Notes: generated by a model from the letters alone, not told the origin. A stretch of DNA of 64,000 bases from Kappaphycus alvarezii (GCA_002205965.3 NADL03000755.1:186001-250000); one strand, 5' to 3'; counted from the first letter of the stretch, positions 32,660-45,560 are shown. Made by a program: numbers and translations.

Positions 32660-33230
32660 GAAAATGCTTTGCAACGAAATTCTTTGAATGTCTGTTTGAT
32701 TTTATGATTGTTTTGTTCGTAATTTGAGTCAGGCTTATATGTTCCTCGTGTCGCAATGGTCGCAACGGTATATCGCATAGCTTTTGCCTCATTTGACCAG
32801 TCCCCTTGAGCGGCAGCAGAAACAAGACCAGAGCCTTTTTTAAACATTGTTGAATTGAATTTTCTTCACTTGATGAGAATCGCAGGGTACCTTTGAAAAA
32901 GTACGCACCAACTCTCACATATGCGCTGTTTCCCCGTCCAAGCAGTACCATCTGGTACCCTCTTTGAGAATCGTATATGTCCTGTGCGTCTCACAGGGCT
33001 CCCCCGGAAATCCTATCATAGCCCGCCCACGCCCTCAGTACTGTTTGAAATGAGTTCAAAACCGTACAGGTACTTTTAGGCGATAGGGGGCTTACTGTTA
33101 TCAGCACTGATGTAGTTCAGTCTGATGCGATTCGACAATTTATGGAGGATTCATACACCGGGGGATAGCCGAACCGCACTTTTCAAAAATTAAAGAACCA
33201 AATCGATTCTCCGATTCATATTATTCTTTT
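32660..33230. other. Downstream region without a recognised gene
   Basis: The 3' flank of the PB1-domain gene. ATTTGAGTCAGG and CCCCGTCCAAGCAG occur but no clear polyadenylation signal or second gene was seen. Confidence 0.35.
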
Positions 33231-33235
33231 GCAGC

Positions 33236-33420
33236 GACACTACCATTAGCAGTAACCTCCAATGCAGCTTGTTGCTTGCTGACCACCCCTCTATTTGCTG
33301 GTAGAGTGAAACCATCAGCGCCTGCCGCAAACCTTCAGGTACATGCTCACTACCACCATACAAGTTGACCGGGTATCAACCAGCTTTTCTGTTACACTAA
33401 ACGAACCCCTCGTGCCCCCT
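33236..33420. pseudogene. Two RLE retrotransposon fragments in opposite orientation
   Basis: 33236-33290 reads AVTSNAACC on the + strand, the C-terminal block of the RLE ORF. 33298-33420 is homologous to 28140-28280 in the - orientation (TGGTAGAGTGAA, CATCAG.GCCTGC, ACAAGTTGACCGGGTATCA). The two pieces abut, so at least one rearrangement or independent insertion happened here. Confidence 0.5.
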
Positions 33421-36400
33421 GTAGATGTAGATACACATTGAAAAATGAACGCTACAATTAAGGCGACTGCACCGCGCATATAAGTCTGTAAAGTTCCCCA
33501 AATAATGAATCGAAGTTGTTACCCTAGCGGTAATATACAGTATACACCCAATGAAAGAGCAAACACCCTACCAAAAGAATTTATACAGGCTTCCTTCAAA
33601 ATTACGCCTTTAATGATCACGAAACTATTACGACTTTCTTGTTGTTTTCTTTCGATCAATGGAAAGCCATTGTAATCGATTCTTGCAGAAATAATTATCA
33701 TAAAAGTTTGTACCTTGGTTCCAAACTAAAAATGTTTCTCTTTCATTTTTTTAAATTAAGAGATCGAGCCAAAGTACTGCAACTGCCCCTTGATGCTAAG
33801 TCGCAAATTCATGCACTGGGAAAGTAAAAATTGCCTCTTTCGGTCAATAATTGCTCTTTTTCATATCATCTGGAATGCCATCTTATTTCAAATATTTCTA
33901 CCGCATCTCAACAGCTTCTTAATATTTCAAATACTACACTGTACAATTAGTATCCATTTGACACTACAATAGAATACTTTTGCTTTTTCCAGAGCGTGTA
34001 CGATAGTCTCCCTTAGTCCCAAGAGAGGAATTCATCTCTAAATCCTTAGTATGTCAGTGTTCTTACTTCGGAGGGTGTAACTGATATCTTCAGAATCTCA
34101 TTTTGCACTAGTGAAGGATCAAATTCTGTATAGAGACTACCCCTCAGATCAATGGTCATCGTTACCCTTGTTAATAACTCAAGGTGAATCCTACTCAAAG
34201 GCATATTCACTCATCTTAGTGTGAAACCTTCGCTCGCCCCAGTACTTAGTGGAGCGAGACAATAGCCCAAATTATGCTTCTTATTATTATATGTTCTTCA
34301 GCTCTGCAGCTCTCCAGTCCTTCGAACTTTTTGATCATCACACGCGTCTGGAGCTGCATACTGAAAGGACAGTGCCAGTTTTTCCTAGATTTTCAAGTCC
34401 TTACCACACGTCTGTAAAAACATTGATTAACTTCTACTCAAAGAGTGTAAAAGAAAAAGGAGGTTCCCCTAAGTCCCTACAGTGGCAAAGTTCTAGCCCT
34501 CTCTCCCTGTATCACCCTCATAAATTTCCATCATCGCCTTCGGAAAGATTTTTGCATTGGACTACATACTAGTTTTATCATGAACATGAAATACAAATGA
34601 TCAAAAGTATAGTATATCAAAATAATTTGGAGCTTGGTATTTCTCGTAGATTCATATTTACATTGATGTGGGATTCATATCAATGGAGAGTATAAATCAA
34701 AAACTTAAGTTACTTCTTGAATGAAAGCTTTGTATCCACTGAAAAATTCCAGGATCTAGTTTGACTTATCCATTTTTAAATAAGAATATTTTAAATAAAT
34801 GAGAGAATATTTTAATTTCTGTTTCAGAGTTCAATTTACTTATGCGAGGATGTAATGTCAAACTGCTAACTTAACTAATTTTCAAATCGAAGCGTAATGT
34901 ACTATGAACTTCAGTCATGGAAAAACTCATCAACTCTCAACAGCTGCTATCACTGGTCCATACCGTTCTGATTTCAACTGTATTAAATACGAGTTATTTC
35001 TCTATCAATTGATTGATGATTTCAGCGCTCTCATTTATATTCAAAATTTTCTTATATATTTTCATTGTTTTTCGACCAATGATCCATGAAAACAAGATCC
35101 CAGTACGCAGATGTAATATTCATTTCTCCGTACAATACAAACCTATTCTCTTGTGTGTTATCTTCTTGATACTAAGTCGTAAACTAATAACAATGTATTT
35201 TAAAAAGTGTCAAAATCCCTTTACTCCAGCAATGACCGCTTATATTGGAACGGTTGAATCAACGCATTGAAAATGTTATACTTTTTATTATATCTCGGAA
35301 GAAGTTGTAAAATAAGGTACCAGAAACCTTTTCGTTACTTTAGGATTCCTTGATGACGTCACAAACATCGAATTATATGATTTCCGGTATCTTTTTTGAA
35401 AATATACGGAGAGAAAAGTTTTCCTGTAAGCGTATGTGTTTTTTGTGTTTAGTGTATTCTATAAAAATATATTTTATGTTCTAAAAGTTGAGTAAACACC
35501 CCTTCTTCTGAATATATAGATCAGATGATATTACGTTTGAAGTCTTCGGGGCTGAAAGAATCTTCCTCTTGTCAGTCGATCTATCTCACAAAATCAGCGA
35601 GACTACTCTTAAAAAAGTTCAGATTTTAGCCCCGTCTGTTCACTATGAGTTGATCTTGAGGGTAAGTCCCTAAACCATTGATGCCTCCAGATTATAAGTT
35701 ACGGATAATTATCCCAAAGTTGTCTAGAATCTCAAAATGGATCGTGCTTACTTACGATTAGGGTTTAATATTGCTTGGAAACTTCGTATTTAGTACTCGT
35801 TTGTTGAGACATCGAAAAATATTCTCGCCTTGGAAAATATAGTGAGCTACAAAACAATGACCGAATACAGGGGTTCTCTGTAATATACATCTGCAGCAGT
35901 TCAATTTGGATAGAACAAGCGGATACAGGAGTAAAAAAGTTACAAAAAACTCCAGTAGCCCCAAAAGATTAGGCTCAATGATTAACTATCGTATGAAATG
36001 TTTCATTGAAAAATGATATTCTCATGATATAATTTCTACTATTGTTCCCAGCTAATAGCTCTACTACTTCATACCTAGTCCAATAAATATATTAATTTGT
36101 ATTAATATATGCTTGACAGTCTGTCCGAACGTCTGAGTACAGTTTCAAAATATCAGGTATCAAATTACTAGTCCTAAGCGATAATGAACAAATTTGCCAT
36201 TCAAAACCCATTGTTTCATCTATAGATTGCTTTAAACTTGATCTTCTAACTATATGAAAGTTCAATGACAATAAAAGATTCCTATAGGTGTAAAAAAGTA
36301 TCCAAATGGACCTTGATTTGATTATTTGTGCAGATAGACATTAAATTCAGTCTGACTCTGATAAAATGAAAGCTTTTTTCTATATTTGGCTTATATTATT

Positions 36401-39400
36401 TTTTGTTTCACTATATCCATAAAATTAGTCTTTATTTACTTTACAAAGATTAAAGTTTTCCTTTTAAATCACGATCAATGGCACAACAACGTAAGCAATT
36501 CGAAGTTTTTCATTTTCATTAAGACGAAAGTAATCCAATTTTAGGAGTTTTACTTCATTAATTCATCCTTTTTTCTGTGATTAACTAATCAGCCCCTTTT
36601 TTGTTGGCATCTGCCGGAATTAATTATAACAGCGCGCGAAAAGATGGCTTTACATTTTTTCGGCATTAATTTTCCATGTACTGATAACTATAATCAGAGG
36701 TTGGACTCTTTGGTTTCTGTCTTTTTTTTGTTTCCTTGAACAGGTATTATCATAATAATTCACTAGCGCAACGTAGTAAATTACAGGTTGCATACTTCGT
36801 CCACAAAAATCCTGTTAACTGGCCTTTTCGATACTTAAGTTAATTCCATCAGCTTTTCAGTTCTCATCCAATTTATTTTCTGATAATTCAGAAATATGAG
36901 ACATTACATCCTCGTAAAATTCAATTCAGCTTCTCATTCTAACTGCTGCTTCGAAAATTGGTGACGCTTTTCTCCAACTATCTCAGACAGCAATCGTTTA
37001 AGTTTAATTTACCAATTTCATACCCATCTCTCGTTTTAGTTTCGTCAGGAAGAAGTTTAGATTCTCCAATGCCTTAAAAGCTTCTCATGCGGTACGTATT
37101 CTGGCGTCTCTGACTAGCATGAACTTATAATTTGAATAAAAGTCCATAAAATGTGCAAAAATTCCCTGAACCTCCGAATTCTGATAAGATAATATTTACC
37201 AACACAGGTTAAATAGTGAAAAAAAAGTTGCTGGATATACTTATGAATATATAATCAAAATTTTATGACTTTTTTCATGCTATTTATTCTTTTTACGCTT
37301 CATTTAAAGTTTTTCATATCATTTTGGTAAACTTTTACTCTTTGCATGTTTACATTGCCCTAAGAAAGGTCGTCATATTATGGATATCCCTAAACTTATG
37401 ACTAAAGGAGCTGATTTTTTTATTATTTTAGTTTCATTTTGCTTGTATGCAAAGATTACCCACAATAATCTACAGGAAATTTCATAGCGGTATTTTTTGC
37501 ACGGTGGAACAGCCTGAAGAAACCTCTTGAGTAAGGCAAAAAAACAGAATACGTAAGACGTGCAGTTCGAAATACCCTTTACTTCTATGTGCTGTGCGGC
37601 CCGATGAGCTTACTCCAGATCGTTAATTTTGGCAGAGACTTGATGTATGAAGCCATTATATTTCGCTTGATCCGTGAAAATCCATTTTATAAAGCAGGGT
37701 CCTCACAGAGAATCCTTGCGGTACGAAAACTCGTTAAGCACACGGAACTGTAACCAGTAATTTTCGCTCACTTGGTGGCAAGAAGGAGATAAGTTGAAAT
37801 ATGCAAAGGTGCATATAAGTGAAGAAAGACCCTACCTATAAGTTAGCTTCTACAACCAAATGTCGTTACTCTAGTATATGTTTTACAGATTTTCAGAGCC
37901 TCTCACTACCAAATTTGACTTCTTTACAATTTGTTGTCAGTATTTGTTTCATTAAAAAGAAATCTGGCGCAACTAAAAATCTATTGAAATCTTGCTACGG
38001 TATTAATCCAATCCAATCTAATCTGATTATAGTACCCCGAGAGGCAAACCTAAATTTCTGGAGCTCAGTAATATATTTTTGGTTTAAACCAGTCTTTTGA
38101 TGTTTTGTTTTTGATAGGTCAAAAATGAAAGAAGTTAAAATTCATATGCTCATGTATTCTTGGCGGTAGATGTTTAAATTACATACATATTATTTATCCT
38201 ACTGTTGCCAAATTTAGCTGACAGTGCATCAAAACCTTGAATGCCTCAATTTTTTTACGAAGAACAGTTAAAGGTAAACTAATTTCTATGATGATAGTTC
38301 GAGCCCAACCATCGACAAGTTTTCGTTCCAACTACCATGAATTCTTTATTTTAGCGATTACAAATATCCTCTGCCGCTGTGTTCTGCAGCTCAGTAATTG
38401 CCATTTGTAGCTTAACGCCCATCAATATTCCCCTCATATTCTATTTAACGGTTGAACATAAGCAAAAGAGAAATTGTACCCATCTTTAATAGTTCTTTTA
38501 TTAGTACCATATGCCTCCAGCACCTCATCAAAATAGAACCTGAAAAATCCTGACAGACCTTCGACATTCTCATTACGTACAATACATATAACTCATAAAT
38601 ATTACGTATCTTTTCATCTACAATATCTGAAGCTCCAAATTATGCTATCTTTGCCTGAGCTTCTTTATACAAATCAACCCTGCATTCATCTATTGTAATT
38701 TGGATGTAGTGGCCGAGGTCAATGTAACAATGCGAAATTTATTGAGCACAGGAGGTCTTTAAGGTGAGCCGTGAGAACTGCACTTGACATCTGAAAAACA
38801 AATTTTGCACCAGGCGTTCTTTAAATTTAAACTTAAAGTGTTCATTCAATGAAATAATGTTAGCAGTCACCCAAGCCTTGCTGCAGGCTTAATAATCAAA
38901 TCTCAAATATTTTCCGGTTGTAATCTAATTGCCCCTCAGAGAACCATCAAACCGTTCTTTCTAGTTCTATCTGGATTACAAAATGGCAAAATGGAAGCCT
39001 CTCCTATGTCCTTTCTGGCCAGGCAAAAAAGAAAATGCAAATATGAATAATTAGCTTTGATTGAGCATATTAGCGTTCTTATAGCACTTTGATAGGTAAA
39101 CATTTTCTTTCCCCCACGATGTGAGCTGGAAAAATGAAATTTTTACTCAATTTCCGATTCTTTATCGGCGTTCTACGAACATTCTCTTTCTCTGGATAAA
39201 GGAAATATTTTTAAAAAATCCCATTATTTCAAAAAAGAATGCATGGCTTTTTTAATTTTTCAAAACCAGAACCGAAATCCCATACAAATAGAATTTATGT
39301 CATAACATAAGATCTTTTTTTCTTTAGTTAATATTATTGTTACATTACACTGAAACCGACTCAACTAATTTAATAAGTGAAATATTTTACATTTTCAATG

Positions 39401-39690
39401 AAATAGTTGAAGTAGGGCTTTGGAGCCTTTGGAAAGGATCTCAACCGCACCATATGTTCGGAGCGGTCTAAATATGCCTATTAATGAACTAGAAATGAGT
39501 TAGCCTTGTTATTTATTGAAGTTGGCAAGGTGCAGTGATTTGGAGACGCCTTTCGTTCCAAATATTGTGGCCAAAATCATTTTCTGCCCTCATTATAAAG
39601 ATACCACTGTCTTAATCAATAATAACATTAAAGTTCTTACATTTCGAAAATTTTAAGTTTTTCTCGTTTTTGCACTTTTAATTGTGTTTT
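33421..39690. other. AT-rich gene-poor block
   Basis: Over 6 kb of AT-rich sequence with no frame above about 110 codons and no recognisable protein, RNA or repeat family. The 107-codon frame at 34249-34572 and the 93-codon one at 37819-38100 have coding-unlike composition. I see nothing assignable. Confidence 0.5.
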
Positions 39691-39697
39691 AAAGCAC

Positions 39698-39988
39698 TCA
39701 AAAGCTAATGTTTATGGAAAATTCAACTTGTGCTGGTTTCCTTTCAACTTCTGATACAATAATAGTTTGGGTTTCTTTTTTGGGAGCTTTGAGCAAAGGT
39801 CCACCGAGAAGCGGCTCCCCAACAAACTGGTGAGTTACAAGCCATCGAAAGCTGCGTAGCATAAAAGTGGTAGCATGTTGCACTTGTAATTCGGTATCAT
39901 AAGTGAAAACTCTAATACACGTTGGTTGTAACGCACCACGCTGTCCGCCGGCGCTGTCATATGTGATATGACGCCGCACTAAAAACAT
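39698..39988 (-). pseudogene. Possible Ty3/gypsy-like polyprotein fragment
   Basis: A 96-codon frame reads TTFMLRSFRWLVTHQFVGEP followed by LLGGPLLKAPKKE. The L-R-x-x-R/F-W-x-V ... EPLLG-x-PLL-KA pattern resembles the end of the aspartic protease in some Ty3/gypsy polyproteins. A DSAGGQ near its start could be a damaged active site. No neighbouring RT or integrase was found, so this is tentative. Confidence 0.28.
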
Positions 39989-39999
39989 GTCTATTAGCT

Positions 40000-42235
40000 A
40001 CATCGAGACTCAGCAGTTCTTCACCGGGCCGCCACTGTCTGTGTCCCTCACTACTGTGTAGTTTCAACAATGCACCATAATTATCATTACATTCCAGTTG
40101 AAACTGCGGCGAAAAGTCAGACGGCTTGCTGACTGCCTCCAGCCGACCGTCGGGCAGTGGTCTGCCTGAAGACAGTACTTATTGTCTGATAGTCTGCATG
40201 CAGAGTAGACTCCTGGCATCGAGAGGATACATTGGTCCCCCTCGTGAACTGCTGTTCATGTTCCGATCATTTATTGATATTCTTCGTCTCGGAAGTGCTG
40301 CAGTCGCTCCTTAGACCCCAAGGCCGTTATAGCGGCCTGCTATAAAAGAGATTTTCTGCTATGTCAAAGGTTCGCGGAAGAATTATTTCCACGAAGGTGT
40401 CCTCTACACCAGTCCTTCCCATATTTTTCAGCACGTGAAGGTCGAATATATTCTCTTCAACGCATTTTCCTACGAAAAATATTATTTGGTGAATTTTTTC
40501 CAAAAGTTGTCGCTATCAAAACTTTGTTATATTCTTCACTGCCATTATCGGTCGTTTGTATAACTAAATCCATATTCTTCTCCTACATGCAAAATTTTGG
40601 CTTCTTTGGAGATTTTGCGTTCTTAATCTTTCCTTTTTGGCTCTTCGGATGGTCCTTGCTAGCGTTTACTTTCTGACTATTCGTATTCCTGCGACTTTCT
40701 TTAGAGTCGGAGGCATTTACTTGGCAGTTGACTAAGTCGGAAGAGAGAAACTTGATGAACTTCTTCAGATCCCCCTCCCAGTTTAAATCTTAAGATATTT
40801 GGCAACTAATTTCACCCTTGAAAATAGGTGGTCTTGAAAGGCCAACTAGAATCTAGATCGACTTCTCCAGATTATTTTTGCCGGAAACCTACTTCATCGC
40901 AACCAACATTTTTCGACGTTCAAAAATAAGCACAGGAAAGAGTGTCGGAAGCTTGGGCGTCTGCAATGTGGATCGGCATCGAAAATTTAAATTTATTCGT
41001 CGGTCAGACTTAGTGCACCAGTTACACTTTGGGAAATTGCAGAGAACTTTATTTTAAGCAACATAGGGTTAATGCTCGCGGTGTAAGATAATACCTTCAG
41101 ATAAAGAGACTCAGATTTCTTGCGCATTAATTCTAAGAATTATTGTTCACGTTAATTCCAGAAACGGGAGAACTATACAAGGTCAACAGTGCACAACAAG
41201 GGAGTGGCGATGGGCGCAAAAACCGAAACTGGTATGGTCTTCGGAAAAACTGTCCCATCGGATGAGTAAGAAGTCATCGTTATATGTGCGAACATTTAGT
41301 GACGAGAGGACAAAAAAATTGACTGAAGGGCTTGTTTTTACGCTTGCAAATCTACAGAAGAAACCGTTATAAATTTCTGTGGCTTTTATCAAGCTTACAA
41401 GAAACTTAACGGAAATTTGCTACGTGGTAATATCAAACAGCGAGAAGCGGCACAAATTATGTCGGATTTACTAGAGAGCGGGAGTTCAGTTCACGAGTAG
41501 AGGAAAAAGTAGCAAGAAAGGAAAACGGGCTCTAAGATTGGCCACCAGAACCGGGCATCGGGAGACGCTTCGCTAACGGGAGGTAGAAGTTTCTTGAGAG
41601 TGATCAGATAAGTGAACAAGGAGCGATTAGTTCCGCCAGTTTTGCTTGTTGTGGGTCTAGTAGTTGGATGATTTGCGGCTCACTACGAAGCACCTAGAGT
41701 TTGTGGGTTTGTGTGGTCATCGTTGTCCCAGCCTCGCTACATCAGGGATATTGAGGACGGTATTTCTACTTCTATAATTAGGCAGAAAGGGGCAGTAGAA
41801 TAACTAGTAGTAGCCAAAGTTGTGAATGCATATTTCGAAGATAATTTTACTGTTCTATTGTGGCTTTTAATGCGCACGAGGCATTTTCGCGATATATTTT
41901 TAGTGTTTATATTTTTTAGATATTTTATTGCCATTTCATCTAGTAACAGTACGCAATAAGTAGTTGCGTCTACCCAGTATATATGCTCTACTGGCCTCTG
42001 TCAGTTGCGAAAATGGAAGAATAGTAGGAAGACTCAAAAAAGGAACCGGAGAGAAGTAAAACAAAACGCCAAACTGAAATTATACCGGTCGTCGGGATTG
42101 TTGTTAGCACCGCTTGTCACCGGTCGACTCCAGTTTTTACACAAGGGTGCAATAGTCGTTGAAGGGTTTCGAATGTCCAAATGATGTGTCTGAAGACTGC
42201 AGCAGAAATTAATGATCTCAAAGTCAATTCATTTA
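40000..42235. other. No recognised gene
   Basis: Mixed composition. Frames are short and without domains on either strand. It may include old transposon debris, but no motif supports a family. Confidence 0.4.
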
Positions 42236-42238
42236 TGC

Positions 42239-42305
42239 GGTTGTCTGGAAAACCATAGGATAGACCAAATATATCTTCAAAGAGTAAAACACCCAAACCT
42301 CTTCC
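42239..42305 (+). repeat. Repeat R, copy 7 (terminal half)
   Basis: Starts at GGTTGTCTGGAAAACC and runs through ATATATCTTCAAAGAGTAAA to the CACCCAAACCTCTTCCCCTC terminus. It is 5' truncated within R itself and sits alone ahead of a fragment of the RLE ORF. Confidence 0.75.
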
Positions 42306-42639
42306 CCTCTTTAATAGGATATGCCAGCGGGGCACCACTTCGAACTGGAGACCCCTCTACATATTGCAGATATAATGCGAAGGGATTGTTTTTGATCGTG
42401 TTTTTGAGAAAAAACGCACAAAATGTCTAATGAAAACTAAAATTATGATGGCGCCATTATCAATGTCTCGTGATAATTACCCCTGATGTCTTATTTGTAC
42501 TGTCGCCTTTACGAACAACGCTGATATTCTACAATTCCTTCAAATCATTCATTCGTATCTTTTCCATCATGTGCATGGTCGATCTTTCCTTGGAATAAGT
42601 TGCCAAATCATGTACAAACTGGCTTCTCAATCCACTGTA

Positions 42640-42960
42640 GTTATAACCAAATGAAGGTAGAACATAGGGCGCATATCAAAGTCGCTGCTACACAGCTGAA
42701 CTGCATGATTAAGGCTGCCGGCCACGATAGTATCGAATCGAGTTTGTTACCCGACTCTACAAATATCATTTTAAGTGCACCAGTAGGCCCTAAGGCGTCA
42801 ATTGAACAGCACATCTATGACCTTGTCCACTCCCCCTACAATTTACTTGATACCATCATGGAGCTGGAAGAGACGCAGGTGTCGCTCCAATTATCCGCAA
42901 TCCTTTCGAGGCCTTCATATTTGGCTTACTTCTGGGAGTCGTTCCGTCGTCTTGTATAAC
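42640..42960 (+). pseudogene. RLE retrotransposon RT-thumb fragment
   Basis: An open 119-codon frame ends with IILSAPVGPKASIEQHI, LLDTIMELEETQVSLQLSAI and LSRPSYLAYFWESFRRLV. This is the pattern found after the RT palm in RLE elements (a GAPIGT-like turn, a helix pair, then the R..Y...R block). It matches the thumb region of the element at 14.7 kb in order. The ORF before and after is missing. Confidence 0.62.
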
Positions 42961-43243
42961 GAAAGGGACGGATTATTTCGATGGTTTTATCAATAAATGA
43001 GTCTGAAAGCTGGTAGTTTGACTGCTTGACAGTCCCACATTCAAGGAACTACAAGTGCTCTAGTAAATACTGGAATCTTGGGATGGCTCGCCCTTCTCTC
43101 CTTTACCAGACGGACAACAGTGACGGTTTATACTGACGGTTTATATAGCTATTGGGTACTAAGTAGGGTCTAATAAAGGTCATCTGAAGTAGGTGTCTAC
43201 CTCAGAAATGTGTTAATGTAGCCGTACGCTACGCCACGTCACA

Positions 43244-43282
43244 ATCCGAATATATCTTCCAAAAGTAAAGACACCCAAAACT
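43244..43282 (+). repeat. Repeat R, copy 8 (short, diverged)
   Basis: A 39-bp match to the R terminus (CCGAATATATCTTCCAAAAG, then TAAAGACACCCAAAAC). It lies just ahead of an RLE coding fragment on the same strand. Confidence 0.5.
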
Positions 43283-43295
43283 AGGATTATCCGGT

Positions 43296-44669
43296 TCAGT
43301 GTAATTTGCTCGCAAAAAACACCATCGCAAAAGACGTTGACGGACGCAATCCATGAGGCAGTGCGAGAACGAATTCCTCTTGGGGACTCCAGGAGGCAGG
43401 AGTTTCGCGCATATATGGCCTTCCCGGGAGCTAAAGAATCGGTGTATTGTCCCTCATAGCTTCGGACTCGAAACAAGCATTGAGTGCAAAATAATTGGGA
43501 TAGGTAGATCCAAATAATAATAAATAGTTCCAACTTGAATAAATAAATAAATGACACAATCGGACTTAGAATGAATAATGAATAGAAAACCAAATTTAAT
43601 AATATCTGATCGAGGGGATATTTCGATAGCCCGAGGATGTAAAAATATTTCTAACAACCTAGACTACTTATAATCTACGCCAGGGTGAACCTGCTACAAA
43701 AATCAGGTGAGCCGTTCAATAATTTTGGTAGACATAATTTAGGCTCAGCAATAATTATTGCAGTATTTTCCAGGTAAGCAATCATCCAGATAATAATTTG
43801 TTGGTAGCATAAATGTAGTAATTATAGCCTGTATAATATAAAAACCCAACTGTAGGACATAAAAATTATTTCACACTGAATTCAGCATAAAATAGTGCCA
43901 GTGTAAAATAGATAAAATTATTCCTTGATGATTCATAATAAATATAAATTGTGGGCCTCAATAAAAATATTGCTCCACAATTAAGCATCAATGTAGGACA
44001 CCGGGATAGAGATTAAAATATTTGGTCAATTTTCACATTGAGCCTCGCGAATTCTCGCTGTGCCTTCAACACTACTGTCAAGTCCCACTTTTTCACCCAG
44101 GCACGCCATGCCCGAGAGGAATTGCCCGGAACACTTGATGTACATGGCGATCATCTCATGCACTGCTCGCATGGAGCCCACAGGATCAACCAACATGATC
44201 GCCAAGTAACCCTTCTCGCAAAAGACCTCGCGAGAGCCGCTCGTCATCTTGTCGTAGAGCCACGCCATGGTTTCCACCGCACGAGACCCGACATCCAAGC
44301 AATGGAAAGCAGTGGAGGGACCGACTTTTTTGATGTTACATTCGAGAATCTCCTCGCTCCCTCCAACAGGAGAGTGAGGGCCTTCAACCCGATGTCCTCT
44401 CTGAATGCGGCGTGAAATGCAGAGCAGAGAACATATCAATCTTTTATCGCAACCTCCACCAGAGGTAGGCTGGTACAAGGGGAAAATCTCAACCCTTGGA
44501 GGGTGGCACCTGCATGCATGTGCAGTGCTAAATGACGTGGCAAGGAACGTGGCCGTGAGGGCATAGGAGACGTGCGGAAAGGTTCGGGGGTTATGATGCA
44601 AAGGCACGCCGCAGCAGCCGTCATGTCCAATGCGGCCTGTTTGATGGCTGGCCTCAAGGTAGCCTTTTA
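43296..44669 (+). pseudogene. RLE retrotransposon endonuclease region, split by a 551-bp insertion
   Basis: The left part reads DAIHEAVRERIPL..SRRQEF and AYMAFPGAK, the segment before the Cys/His knuckle. It resumes after the insertion with EPREFSLCLQHYCQVPLF and GTPCPRG. A 125-codon frame (44038-44415) then gives LDVHGDHLMHCSHGAHR with the His and last Cys of the knuckle, HRTRPDIQAM (first endonuclease motif) and FFDVTF (second Asp), then RRVRAFNPMSSLNAA. The C-terminal tail (DVARNVAVRA, QRHAAAAVMSNAACLMAGLKVAF) ends at a TAG near 44667, followed by R. All endonuclease residues survive, though the frame is broken just before the knuckle and again in the tail. Confidence 0.78.
43485..44035. 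mobile_element. 551-bp AT-rich insertion with a 7-bp target duplication
   Basis: CATTGAG occurs at 43478-43484 and again at 44036-44042. The DNA between starts TGCAAAATAATTG and ends CAATTTTCA, giving TG...CA ends with weak terminal inverted similarity (TGCAAAAT / TGAAAAT). It is AT-rich, non-coding and contains hairpins (AATTGTGG/CCACAATT near 43.95 kb). Removing it with one CATTGAG copy joins the two halves of the RLE coding frame. It is either a nonautonomous element or a solo LTR of an unknown family. Confidence 0.72.
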
Positions 44670-44795
44670 GGGAGCGTAGTTCCTTCCCCACTACTGTGTC
44701 GGCATACCTTTTTGAGTAGATTGTGGTTGTCTGGAAAACCACGGATTAGATCGGATATATCTTCCAAGACTAAACCACCCAAACCTCTCCCCCTA
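44664..44795 (+). repeat. Repeat R, copy 9 (full 3' UTR of an RLE element)
   Basis: Begins at the TAG stop (CTTTTAGGGAGCG) and ends AAACCTCTCCCCC. This is a full-length R of about 130 bp attached to its coding sequence, and it defines R as the 3' UTR of this RLE family. Confidence 0.82.
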
Positions 44796-44879
44796 TTTTT
44801 CAGCCAGCTTACTGTAGTTACTAAGTTTAGTCCACGCATGCGCGTTTTATCTGATGCACTTTGATTACATTACCTGGTG

Positions 44880-45560
44880 ACATCAACACCTGATGCACCG
44901 TCGGTGCACAGCAGTCTTGCAGACCGCCATTGGCTCCCGAACAGACACTTCTCGGTGTGGTTCAAATACTTTTATCAGGCCCCATTGTTTGAACTGGGAA
45001 TACTATGCCCAAGGTTCGGATGTCCGGAAACATTGGAAGTACACGGTAACCACCTGATCCACTGCAGACACGGCCCTCAGCGGATCGGCCACCACGATGA
45101 ACACATCCCTTAACGGGGTAAAAGTCTCATCCTTAGGGCAAGGCATGTCGCCATTGGGCCCCGGTCGCACGGGGAACACAAGACGGGGCAGGAAATCAAG
45201 GTAATGGGCGCAGCCGGCAGCACCGATTATATTGATGTCCCTTTCATCAACCGACTAGTCCCTTCTCACCTCAGGATGAGAAACTTTAACCCCCTGACGA
45301 GCTTGAAAGCAGCCCGGCTGACAAGCCTCGAAAATACCGGGGTTTGTTAGCCGGATTGGCCGGCAGGAACAGGATCATCCAGGTTCCTGTCTCCACACGT
45401 GCACGGCAGTACCCCGACGTGTTTTCCACGAGCAAATAAGTAGTACAATCGGTGGTCAGCCGCCCTGGACCAGTACTCTAAGGCGAGGGCAATTCTCCTT
45501 CAATGATACGCCGAGTCGATGGTCATCTCCAACGCGGCTTGCACGTTGACGGGGATAGCA
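44880..45560 (+). pseudogene. Second RLE retrotransposon endonuclease end in the cluster
   Basis: The + strand reads HFSVWFKYFYQAPLFELGIL, CPRFGCPETLEVHGNHLIHC and RHGPQRIGHHDEHI, a complete Cys/Cys/His/Cys knuckle region (CP..GCP..., H, C). After a break come IKVMGAAGSTDYIDVPF with the second catalytic Asp, LVPSHLRMRNFNPLTSLKAA and a tail with VISNAAC. The RPD motif is lost. It follows the R tail of the previous copy in the same orientation, and no R tail follows it. Confidence 0.72.
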
